Assembly: GCA_029246385.1 (NCBI GenBank)
Contig: JAQWNG010000039.1
Coordinates: 62,001-126,000 of the forward strand
Origin: Halioglobus sp.
GTDB taxonomy: Bacteria; Pseudomonadota; Gammaproteobacteria; Pseudomonadales; Halieaceae
Reading direction: 5' to 3'
Length of the DNA stretch: 64,000 nucleotides
Positions 56,837 to 64,000 of the stretch are shown here, piece by piece. The translations under genes were made by a program, and so were the position numbers. Every line of letters begins with the position of its first letter. Within the stretch, counting starts at the first letter, position 1. The notes under the pieces were generated by a model. It was not told the DNA's origin and searched no databases. It saw nothing but the letters and a program-made list of their open reading frames with translations.

Positions 56837-58024
56837 ATGCTACAAAACCTTCAACAACTGCCGGCCGATCCTATACTTGGTCTAGTGGCTGCCTGCCGAG
56901 CAGACCGCAATCCTAACAAGGTTGACTTAACCGTTGGAATTTATATGGATGATCAGGGTGTATGCCCTGTGTTTGAAGCGGTGAAGCAGGCGCAGCGCAC
57001 TCTCGAGGCAGAGGAAGTGACTAAGGCATACCTGCCTGCGGTGGGTGATGAAAACTTCAACTTTGGCATTCAGCGTCTGACGCTGGGAGAGGCCAGTGCG
57101 GCGCTGGCCGATGATCGCGTCTGCAGCATACAGACTCCCGGTGGTTGTGGCGCTTTGCGTATAGGTGCGGAGATTATCTATGCGGCTGCACCCAATGCAC
57201 GGGTGTGGCTTTCTGACCCTACTTGGCCGGTGCATATACCACTGCTAGGCAGTGTCGGGCTCGAGTTTCAGGCCTATCGGTACTATGATCCTGAAACCCA
57301 CGGTGTGAATTTTGATGGCATGGTACAGGATCTAAAAAAAGCCGTCGCAGGAGACGTAGTGCTGCTGCAAGGGTGTTGTCATAATCCTTGTGGCGCAGAC
57401 CTGTCTCTGTCTGAATGGGGCGTTATCGCCGATATGGCTGAGCAACAGGGCTTTACACCGTTTATTGATTTCGCTTATCAGGGGCTCGGGGATGGTCTGG
57501 AACAGGATGCCGCTGGTTTACGTTTGCTGGTAGCGCGCCTGCCAGAGGTGATTATCGCTGCATCCTGCTCCAAGAATCTCGGGCTTTACCGAGAGCGCAC
57601 CGGTGCGACGATTGTGGTTTGTCGTGACGCCGCCAACGCCCGCGCAATCACAAGTCAGGCGCAGGTAGCGGCGCGGCGAATCTATTCCATGCCGCCGGCA
57701 CACGGTGCACTACTGGCAGGCCGCATTTTAACGAGTGATCATTTGGGTGGCATTTGGCGCGCGGAGTTGAAACTTGTATGCCAGCGTATTAATAACCTGC
57801 GCAGTGACTTACGGGAGGTGTTGGAGCTACGCTGCGGTGGAGATTACAGCTTTATTGAGAGAGAAAAAGGCATGTTTTCTTTTCTCGGCCTGAGTGCACA
57901 GCAGACGCGGCGTTTGCGTCAGGATTTCGGCGTGTATATGCTCGATTCCTCGCGTATTAATGTAGCGGGCGTGAATGCGCGAAATATAGATTACCTTGCA
58001 GAGTCGGTTTCGAAGGTAATTTAG
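56837..58024 (+). CDS. aromatic amino acid / aspartate aminotransferase (class I)
   Basis: A 395-residue PLP enzyme of the AspC/TyrB type. 'PADPILGLVAACRADRNPNK' and 'VDLTVGIYMDDQG' are the N-terminal signature, 'LLQGCCHNPCGADLS' replaces the usual N-P-T-G stretch with N-P-C-G, and the PLP lysine is in 'ASCSKNLGLYRERTG'. It transaminates aspartate and/or aromatic amino acids. Its stop overlaps that of the convergent phosphoribosyltransferase gene. Which of aspC or tyrB applies cannot be read from sequence. Confidence 0.88.
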   Translation: MLQNLQQLPADPILGLVAACRADRNPNKVDLTVGIYMDDQGVCPVFEAVKQAQRTLEAEEVTKAYLPAVGDENFNFGIQRLTLGEASAALADDRVCSIQTPGGCGALRIGAEIIYAAAPNARVWLSDPTWPVHIPLLGSVGLEFQAYRYYDPETHGVNFDGMVQDLKKAVAGDVVLLQGCCHNPCGADLSLSEWGVIADMAEQQGFTPFIDFAYQGLGDGLEQDAAGLRLLVARLPEVIIAASCSKNLGLYRERTGATIVVCRDAANARAITSQAQVAARRIYSMPPAHGALLAGRILTSDHLGGIWRAELKLVCQRINNLRSDLREVLELRCGGDYSFIEREKGMFSFLGLSAQQTRRLRQDFGVYMLDSSRINVAGVNARNIDYLAESVSKVI

Positions 58025-58761
58025 CCGGCGGCAAAGACTGGTTTGAGATAATAATCGGTCAGCGTCGGCGGGTACCCAATAAGGTTGACCAGTCGCCGGC
58101 GACACTCAGCAACGTCTGCGCCTCGACTTTTCCATATTGGTACACGCTTTACCATGGTTTCGACATATTCCCGTGGGGTGATGATCCAGGTGTCCTGTTG
58201 TACTTCACCAAAAAAAAAGTCTACTGGGCAGGCATCTTGTGCTTTGGGTTTCATGTAGAGCGCAAGTGTCAATATCTTTTTCGCTCCCTTTTTCGCTGCG
58301 TGCTGGATGAGGAACTCCATGGTGCTACCGCGATCGCCTAAGTCATCGATGATGAGCACAGTTTTGTCGAGAATGGGTATTGAAATGTCCTGCTGCAGTT
58401 GCGGATTGTCATAGCGCTCATTGGGACCTTTATAATATGACAGACCAATGGTGCCGAACTCTATTGGTGATATTCCTCGAGCTTGGCCATGCCTTAAGTG
58501 ATCGTACAGGAGTATGCCCGGCAGCATGCCGCCCATAGTGGCCATCAGCGCGCGCGTTATCGGTGTGCCGTCCGGCGATTGCTTCTGCTGGTACTGATGC
58601 ACCTGTTGTGACAGTTCGAATACAACCATGGTCTCGACGGCATCTGGGATCAGCAAAAATGAGAGTTCGTCATCGGGTATGGCGACGCCCTCTGGCGCTC
58701 TCCAAAAATCGATGTCGATTTCACCGGTCGCATAGTGAACCTGTTGTTGATAATTGCTCAT
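58021..58761 (-). CDS. phosphoribosyltransferase family protein
   Basis: About 246 residues. The PRPP-binding loop is 'TVLIIDDLGDRGSTMEFLI', with the D-D and following G-S-T typical of type I phosphoribosyltransferases, and 'LALYMKPKAQDACPVDFFFG' resembles xanthine/hypoxanthine-type enzymes. A ~100-residue N-terminal extension before the domain is unusual in simple PRTases. The base is uncertain. ATG 58761 with GGAAAAG upstream is the better start than the open frame to 58866. Confidence 0.8.
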   Translation of the reverse strand: MSNYQQQVHYATGEIDIDFWRAPEGVAIPDDELSFLLIPDAVETMVVFELSQQVHQYQQKQSPDGTPITRALMATMGGMLPGILLYDHLRHGQARGISPIEFGTIGLSYYKGPNERYDNPQLQQDISIPILDKTVLIIDDLGDRGSTMEFLIQHAAKKGAKKILTLALYMKPKAQDACPVDFFFGEVQQDTWIITPREYVETMVKRVPIWKSRGADVAECRRRLVNLIGYPPTLTDYYLKPVFAAG

Positions 58762-58837
58762 GTCTTTTCCGCTTGTCTTGTTAGTGGCAGCATAATGAGA
58801 ACGTACCAACATCGAATGGTCTTTGAGACCAAACTGA

Positions 58838-60721
58838 TCAACCTTCCAGCTCTTCCCAGCGTTCAAATGCTGTTTCCATTTCGGTCTTTACATTCGCTAA
58901 ATCGACGAGTACCTGCTGCACCCGGTCTTGATCGCCCTGATAAAAGCCGGATTTAGAAATGGTATCCTCGAGAGTTTGTTGACGTTGTTCCAGACTTTCT
59001 ATGACGCTGGGCAGACTGTCTCTCTCCCGTTGGTCCTTGTAGGAGAGTTTGGCTTTTTTCGCGGCAGTCGTGGCTAAATCTCCGCTTGCGCTCGGTGCAA
59101 TGGGTTCCGGTGTCGCTTGTTTAGTACGCTCTTGAAGTCTTCCTCCGCGCGCGTCCCAATCACTATAGCCACCGGCATGTTCGCTCACTAGGCCATCGCC
59201 CTCGAGCACGAGTAAACTCGTGACCACGTTGTCCATAAAATCTCGGTCATGGCTGACTAATAGCACGGTTCCATCGAAGGTCAGTAGTATCTCTTCTAAT
59301 AGCTCTAGGGTCTCGATGTCTAGGTCATTTGTGGGTTCATCCAGTACTAGTAGATTGGCGGGTTTGCTAAACAGTTTGGCTAAGATTGCTCGATTCTGTT
59401 CGCCGCCGGATAGGGCCTTCACTGGGGTGCGCACGCGCTCCGGGCTAAATAAAAAGTCGCCCAAGTAAGAAATCGCATGGCGTCGCTTACCATTAATCTC
59501 TATAAAATCTTGGCCACCACAGACATTATCGATTAAGTTTTTCTTTGGGTCGAGTTGGCCTCTGAGTTGATCGGAGTAAGCTATCTCGAGCTTGCTGCCG
59601 AAATTAACCTTTCCAGCGTCAGGCTGCAGTTCACCGAGTAAGATCTTTACCAGGGTGGACTTGCCGGCACCGTTGGGCCCGACGATTCCCACTCGGTCTC
59701 CCCGTTGAATAATGGTGGAGACATTTTTCAGCACGCACAGGTCGTCGAAGCATTTTCCCACCTGCTTGAGTTCCGCCACAATCTTTCCGGATTTGCCAGA
59801 CCCTTCTACTGCAAAGGTGGCGCTGCCTGTGCGCTCGCGTCGACGTTGGCGTTCTTTGCGCATGTCTTTGAGGGCCCGAACACGGCCCTCATTGCGGGTG
59901 CGTCGCGCTTTAATGCCTTGGCGAATCCATACCTCTTCCTGTGCCAGTTTTTTGTCGAACAAGTCGTTGGCCCGCTCTTCAGCCTGTAATTGCTGTTCTC
60001 GATGGCGCAGAAAGCCTTGATAGTCCCCACGCCACTGAGTGAGATGTCCTCGGTCGAGTTCAGCGATGCGGTTCGCCACGTTTTGCAGGAATCGTCGATC
60101 GTGAGTGATGAGGATGATGGCGCCCTGAAAATTCGTCAATTGCTCTTCTAGCCAGCGTATCGCAGGGATGTCGAGGTGATTTGTCGGTTCGTCCAGCAGC
60201 AATATATCCGGTTGGCTTACGAGTGCCTGCGCTAGGGCGACCCGTCGGCGCCAACCGCCAGAGAGTTCGCTCATGGTGGACTCTGCGGGGAGTTGTAATT
60301 GGCTAATGGTAGTTTCGACCCGTTGTTGTAATGTCCAGCCATCGGCCGCTTCCAACTGCTGTTGAACGCGTGCGAGCACATCCATATCTGCTGGAGGGTC
60401 CGCTTGCACCAAGCGGTGATATTCGCTTAACAGGCGGCCGGCTTCGGCAATTCCGGAGGCAACAGCCTCGTAGACCGACAGCTGATCTGCTTCTGGCAGG
60501 GTTTGCTGCAGGCGAGCAATGCGCACGCCAGGCCGCACCCAGCTCTCGCCAGAGTCCGATATCAACTCTCCTGAGAGTACCTTGAGTAACGTTGTTTTGC
60601 CCGCGCCATTGCGACCTAGCAATCCGAGCTTTTCTCCTCGGTCGATCGTCAGGTTTATGTCATCCAAAAGCACCTGTGTGCCGTAATGTAATTGAACAGA
60701 ATCTAAGCTTAAAAGAGACAT
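58838..60721 (-). CDS. uup: ABC-F family ATPase Uup
   Basis: A 627-residue cytosolic tandem ABC protein. First ATPase: 'GLLGRNGAGKTTLLKVLSG' and 'MSELSGGWRRRVALAQAL'; second: 'GIVGPNGAGKSTLVKILLG' and 'LSGGEQNRAILAKLF', 'LLVLDEPTNDLDI'. A C-terminal coiled coil ('LSYKDQRERDSLPSVIESLE') identifies Uup among ABC-F proteins. ABC-F members act on ribosomes; Uup binds DNA-branch structures and influences precise transposon excision in E. coli. Stand-alone minus-strand gene. Confidence 0.92.
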   Translation of the reverse strand: MSLLSLDSVQLHYGTQVLLDDINLTIDRGEKLGLLGRNGAGKTTLLKVLSGELISDSGESWVRPGVRIARLQQTLPEADQLSVYEAVASGIAEAGRLLSEYHRLVQADPPADMDVLARVQQQLEAADGWTLQQRVETTISQLQLPAESTMSELSGGWRRRVALAQALVSQPDILLLDEPTNHLDIPAIRWLEEQLTNFQGAIILITHDRRFLQNVANRIAELDRGHLTQWRGDYQGFLRHREQQLQAEERANDLFDKKLAQEEVWIRQGIKARRTRNEGRVRALKDMRKERQRRRERTGSATFAVEGSGKSGKIVAELKQVGKCFDDLCVLKNVSTIIQRGDRVGIVGPNGAGKSTLVKILLGELQPDAGKVNFGSKLEIAYSDQLRGQLDPKKNLIDNVCGGQDFIEINGKRRHAISYLGDFLFSPERVRTPVKALSGGEQNRAILAKLFSKPANLLVLDEPTNDLDIETLELLEEILLTFDGTVLLVSHDRDFMDNVVTSLLVLEGDGLVSEHAGGYSDWDARGGRLQERTKQATPEPIAPSASGDLATTAAKKAKLSYKDQRERDSLPSVIESLEQRQQTLEDTISKSGFYQGDQDRVQQVLVDLANVKTEMETAFERWEELEG

Positions 60722-61085
60722 GGGCCGTCACGGTGGAGTGTGGAAGTGCATTCTACGACAGCATTGCATACGCTGGCCACATTCGGTTTCGCGATATAAT
60801 ATGCGTCACGATAGGAGCGTATACAATACAAGTTGCCTAGGTCCGTCAGGCATGCTGTTGACGCCGCTGATAGTCAGGCGCCTCCTGTCGCGCTCGTCGC
60901 TTTGGCTTAAGTCTGGGTGCAGATGGCTTTGAAGGCTCTGCTAGCGTGTCAGGCCGCCGCCACTCTGTTCGGTTAGGCGCGGTACTGTACGTGAAAGAAC
61001 AGGGGCGGGGGGGTGCTCAGGTTGCTACGCGGGTGAAGGTGCATCCCTCAATACAATATGATGAAACAGGGGCCAAGAAAAACCT
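60722..61085. other. 364-bp divergent intergenic region
   Basis: The region lies between uup (minus) and the haem A synthase gene (plus). Short open frames (60592-60932) have no start signals or domain. A poly-G stretch occurs near 61,005-61,015. The promoters of both genes lie here; no clear operator is seen. Confidence 0.4.
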
Positions 61086-62123
61086 ATGAGTAGAATCGAT
61101 CAATTACGTGATGACCGGCAAGTCGCGCAATGGCTGATTTTGTGTGCAGTCGTAATTTTCGGCATGATTATGTTGGGCGGGGTAACTCGACTTACACATT
61201 CGGGTCTGTCGATGGTCGAGTGGAAGCCCTTAGTAGGGGCCATACCGCCGCTAACCGAGCAGCATTGGCTGACGGAGTTTGAGAAGTACAAGCAATTTCC
61301 CGAGTACCAAAAGACCAATTTCGATATGAGCTTGGATGGATTCAAAACCATCTTTATGTATGAGTATCTGCACAGGCTGCTGGGCCGTGTGATCGGCGTT
61401 TTGTTCGCGTTACCTCTGCTATATTTTTTGTTCCGTGGGCGCGTGCGACCGGGTCTTGCGCCGAGTTTAGTATGCCTTTTTTTTCTGGGCGGGTTACAAG
61501 GTTTTTTGGGCTGGTATATGGTGAAAAGTGGCTTAGTCGATAATCCACGCGTGAGTCAATACCGCCTCACTGCGCATCTAGGCGTTGCTGTAGCTATTTA
61601 TGCCTACATGTTATGGATTGCGTTTGGCTTGCTGTTTACAGACAGAGCTACTCGAGAGAAAAAATCTAACAGCAACGCTCGCTGGACGCTGGCGCTGATG
61701 GCGCTAGTCTATTTGATGATTTTATCGGGAGGTCTGGTGGCCGGCACGCGCGCCGGTCTGGCGTATTCTACCTGGCCACTAATGGGGACCTCTTTTATTC
61801 CGGCGGGACTGTATGCGTCTGTCCCACCTTGGCTCTCGATGTTTGAGGACATTACTACCATTCAGTTCAATCATCGTATGCTGGCCTATTTATTATTCGT
61901 CTTACTGAATGCCTTCGCGCTGATGGTTTATTTCAGGGCGCAAAAGAGACATGCTAAGCTCGGTGCTATGTTGCTATTGGTGGCAGTGTGGATGCAGATG
62001 GGACTCGGTATCAGCACATTGTTACTGCATGTGCCCGTTGCTTTGGCGACTGCCCATCAGGGTGGCGCGGTACTATTGCTGACGGCTACAGTGTTTCTCA
62101 GTCATGTGCAACTGCGCCAATGA
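61086..62123 (+). CDS. ctaA: haem A synthase, COX15/CtaA family
   Basis: A 345-residue inner-membrane protein with eight helices. 'GMIMLGGVTRLTHSGLSMVE', 'WLTEFEKYKQFPEYQ', 'FKTIFMYEYLHRLLGRVIG' and 'SGGLVAGTRAGLAYSTWPLM' are the COX15/CtaA motifs with haem-ligating histidines in 'YLHRLLG' and 'FNHRMLAY'. It hydroxylates haem O to haem A for cytochrome oxidase. No oxidase or ctaB gene is adjacent. Confidence 0.93.
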   Translation: MSRIDQLRDDRQVAQWLILCAVVIFGMIMLGGVTRLTHSGLSMVEWKPLVGAIPPLTEQHWLTEFEKYKQFPEYQKTNFDMSLDGFKTIFMYEYLHRLLGRVIGVLFALPLLYFLFRGRVRPGLAPSLVCLFFLGGLQGFLGWYMVKSGLVDNPRVSQYRLTAHLGVAVAIYAYMLWIAFGLLFTDRATREKKSNSNARWTLALMALVYLMILSGGLVAGTRAGLAYSTWPLMGTSFIPAGLYASVPPWLSMFEDITTIQFNHRMLAYLLFVLLNAFALMVYFRAQKRHAKLGAMLLLVAVWMQMGLGISTLLLHVPVALATAHQGGAVLLLTATVFLSHVQLRQ

Positions 62124-62281
62124 AAACCCAGTAAAGCCTGCCGCCTCATCACTCGTTTGTTTGCCCAGCCAAAATAGTTGCCATCAGACTACAAAGGCAT
62201 TCTTTCATGTAGGTTTTCGGGTGAGCTCGAAGGACCGTCACTTCCCGTGGCGAGTTGGCGAGACTGTCCCTGTAAGCTTTG

Positions 62282-62950
62282 CTATAAAGAGAGGGCACAG
62301 ATTCTGCTGATGTGACTGTAAGGAAGGCCTGATTCTTCATGCCATTCGTTGAATGTGTGCTGAATAAGGCCAAGTTCGCGCTTACTGGTGGGATTTTCGC
62401 CAATATCTAAACCAATGCGTTGTAGGCAGCGTACGACATCGGGCGTAGTGATAAAAGTGTCTTTCCCCATATTACGTAAGACGCGTTGCCCTGTCATGCC
62501 GCCTAATCGACTACCTCGCTTTTTCATAATAGCAAACAGTCCAATCATATCATGTACCGGCCACCTGCTAATAAATTTCCCAAAGCTACCGTGCTCTTCA
62601 GTGACATCCAATATGAACTGGGCGTTGGCCTGAATGCCTAGTACTTTTTGGCGATTACGAATGATGCGAGGATTTTGCGCAAAGCGATCGATCTGATCCG
62701 GGCTGAGCATGACAATTTTTTCTGGCGGAAAACCAAAGAAGACGTCCTCAAAACCCTCCCATTTGTAATTGACAACGCGCCATACGAATCCTGCTTGAAA
62801 GACGCAGCGAGTCATCTGCGCTAGCCAGCGATCGTCTTTAGTCTGACCTAATGCTCGAGGGCTGCGCACCATAGGCATCATTCCGTCTAAGGAGGCCTGC
62901 CCCCCCTGCAGGTCGCGAGCGCGTTGAAAAATATGTTGGAAGCGTTTCAA
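62282..62950 (-). CDS. DNA-3-methyladenine glycosylase I family protein
   Basis: A 222-residue protein of the Tag family. 'AGFVWRVVNYKWEGFEDVFF' and 'DRFAQNPRIIRNRQKVLGIQ' match the family, as does 'CLQRIGLDIGENPTSKRELG'. Family members remove 3-methyladenine from DNA. The N-terminus is shorter than in E. coli Tag and lacks the zinc-binding cysteines there, like many stand-alone homologues. Gene name tag is withheld because it is a divergent member. Stand-alone minus-strand gene. Confidence 0.75.
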   Translation of the reverse strand: MKRFQHIFQRARDLQGGQASLDGMMPMVRSPRALGQTKDDRWLAQMTRCVFQAGFVWRVVNYKWEGFEDVFFGFPPEKIVMLSPDQIDRFAQNPRIIRNRQKVLGIQANAQFILDVTEEHGSFGKFISRWPVHDMIGLFAIMKKRGSRLGGMTGQRVLRNMGKDTFITTPDVVRCLQRIGLDIGENPTSKRELGLIQHTFNEWHEESGLPYSHISRICALSL

Positions 62951-63042
62951 TTATCTATTGTCCTGATCTTTAACGGCGCCATGCGAAACGGCGAAATCGA
63001 AACGGTGCATCACACAGTATTACTGGCGCCGCTCGGGTAGCA

Positions 63043-64000
63043 TCAGCCGCTGTTGGTTTTTAGCATCAGCTGCTTGAATACGACCGCATTGTGATCACTC
63101 GCATCGCGTTCCGGCTCTGTCATCAGTTCCACGTCAGGGAAGCGCTTAAATAGCTCGGAAATAGTGAGATAGAGCTGGCGCTTGGCGAGCGCCGCACCGA
63201 TGCAGAAGCGGGGCCCGTACCCAAATAGTACGTCCGGATCGAACACCCGCTCTACATCAAACTTCTCAGGATTTTCGTAGTAGTCTGGATTGTAATCTTT
63301 CAGGTGCGGCATCATCAGCACCATCACCCCTTTGCGTAGCTGCTGTCCCATAAACTCCATATCTTCAGGTGCATAGCGTGCAAAACCCATTTTGGAGGAG
63401 AGGCCCCAGCGATTTACCTCGCAGAACGCATTAGCGAAGCTGTCTGGCGTTGCGAGCGCTTTTTCAATCTGGTTTCGATCGTTCTTTAGTAGGGAATATA
63501 CCGTCCACTGTTGGGCTACTAGAGTAGTATCAGCGCCCGCGCCTATGAGAGCGAGAATCAGTGTAATGATGTCACCTTCTTCAAAACCTTCGTTCTCCAT
63601 TTCGATGCGCAGAAGTGTACTGAGAAAATCATCCTGCACCGGCGCAGTACGCCGCTCGTCAATGATTTTTTTGATAATATCGATAGCTCGGTTGCTGTCC
63701 TGACGGGCACTTTCGCGTTGCTCATCCGAGATAGTGGGATTCCACGTTTCTGTGAACGTCACAATAACTTGCTTAATTTCTGGCCAGTATTTTTCAGGTA
63801 TTCCGACCATGCGCGTGATGGAAATGAAAGGGATGTGGAAGGCGATTTTTTCGTTGTAATCGAAAATATCAGGCTCGCCCAGTTCGTCGAACAGTTTTTT
63901 AATTTCCGGTTCAATTTTAGCTTGGATTTTGTCTACAACATTGCGCGAGAAAGCCGGAGCGGTAACGCGTCGGACTAGGCGATGATGATCCGGGTCCGCA
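63043..64000 (-). CDS. cytochrome P450, N-terminus cut by the window edge
   Basis: The C-terminal ~318 residues. The I-helix shows 'ALIGAGADTTLVAQQW' with the A/G-G-x-D-T-T pattern. The haem-binding loop is 'FGYGPRFCIGAALAKRQL' with the axial Cys. The frame continues to the edge, reading 'DPDHHRLVRRVTAPAFSRNV' and 'VDKIQAKIEPEIKKLFDELG', so the gene extends beyond 64,000. Soluble bacterial P450s oxidise small lipophilic molecules using ferredoxin electrons; the substrate is unknown. Confidence 0.92.
   Translation of the reverse strand, partial: ADPDHHRLVRRVTAPAFSRNVVDKIQAKIEPEIKKLFDELGEPDIFDYNEKIAFHIPFISITRMVGIPEKYWPEIKQVIVTFTETWNPTISDEQRESARQDSNRAIDIIKKIIDERRTAPVQDDFLSTLLRIEMENEGFEEGDIITLILALIGAGADTTLVAQQWTVYSLLKNDRNQIEKALATPDSFANAFCEVNRWGLSSKMGFARYAPEDMEFMGQQLRKGVMVLMMPHLKDYNPDYYENPEKFDVERVFDPDVLFGYGPRFCIGAALAKRQLYLTISELFKRFPDVELMTEPERDASDHNAVVFKQLMLKTNSG

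Overview
The window reads as chromosome of a marine-type gammaproteobacterium, most likely a Cellvibrionales-like lineage (Halieaceae/Spongiibacteraceae). That placement is inferred from gene content: the miaB-phoH-ybeY-ybeX-lnt-leuS-lptE-holA block, cmoA/cmoB, uup, DUF1820 and DUF2164 are gammaproteobacterial housekeeping genes, and the left part carries the sulfotransferase, phosphotransferase, DUF1214, cytochrome P450 and sulfatase genes common in those families. Coding density is moderate. I found no rRNA, tRNA, CRISPR array, insertion sequence or phage gene.

Region 1 (1-30,000) is accessory and visibly eroding. It holds the nonsense-mutated tail of an NmrA-like reductase, a PNPOx-fold protein, a GST/AraC divergent pair, and a secreted hydrolase pseudogene frameshifted by expansion of an 8-bp tandem repeat. 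Next come a hybrid histidine kinase, an intact DUF2256 zinc protein, an epoxide-hydrolase-like enzyme, a haem-motif lipoprotein and a Cache/HD-GYP phosphodiesterase. A DJ-1/membrane/sulfatase operon follows, then sulfotransferase, phosphotransferase, DUF1214, a ClC channel, and a photolyase/cryptochrome with a dead DUF2256 copy just upstream. A ferritin, a PAS-HTH regulator and several small genes (DUF6482, HNH, DUF6524, SnoaL-like, tyrosine phosphatase) complete it. Several 300-700 bp gaps hold short open frames that look like remnants of lost genes.

Region 2 (30,160-38,050) is one cobalamin uptake and salvage unit: a B12 riboswitch, btuB, an intrinsic terminator, then tightly packed cobO-cobU-cobT-cobS-btuF-btuC-btuD. 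It lacks corrin ring synthesis, so the cell probably imports corrinoids, adenosylates them and rebuilds the nucleotide loop.

Region 3 (38,650-43,050) contains DUF2164, an MBL-fold hydrolase and an SOS mutagenesis pair, imuA and imuB. These two are not adjacent: a small secreted-protein gene on the opposite strand lies between them and each has its own LexA box. The imuB box sits in a perfect 40-bp palindrome. No dnaE2 lies beside them.

Region 4 (43,100-64,000) is mostly housekeeping: holA, lptE, leuS, lnt, ybeX, ybeY, phoH and miaB on the minus strand, then DUF1820, a type Ic aspartate aminotransferase, cmoB/cmoA, an aromatic aminotransferase, a phosphoribosyltransferase, uup, haem A synthase and 3-methyladenine glycosylase. 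A cytochrome P450 runs off the right edge. I did not find a clearly new defence or mobile system; the most unusual signals are the split imu locus, the relocated DUF2256 gene and the repeat-frameshifted hydrolase.
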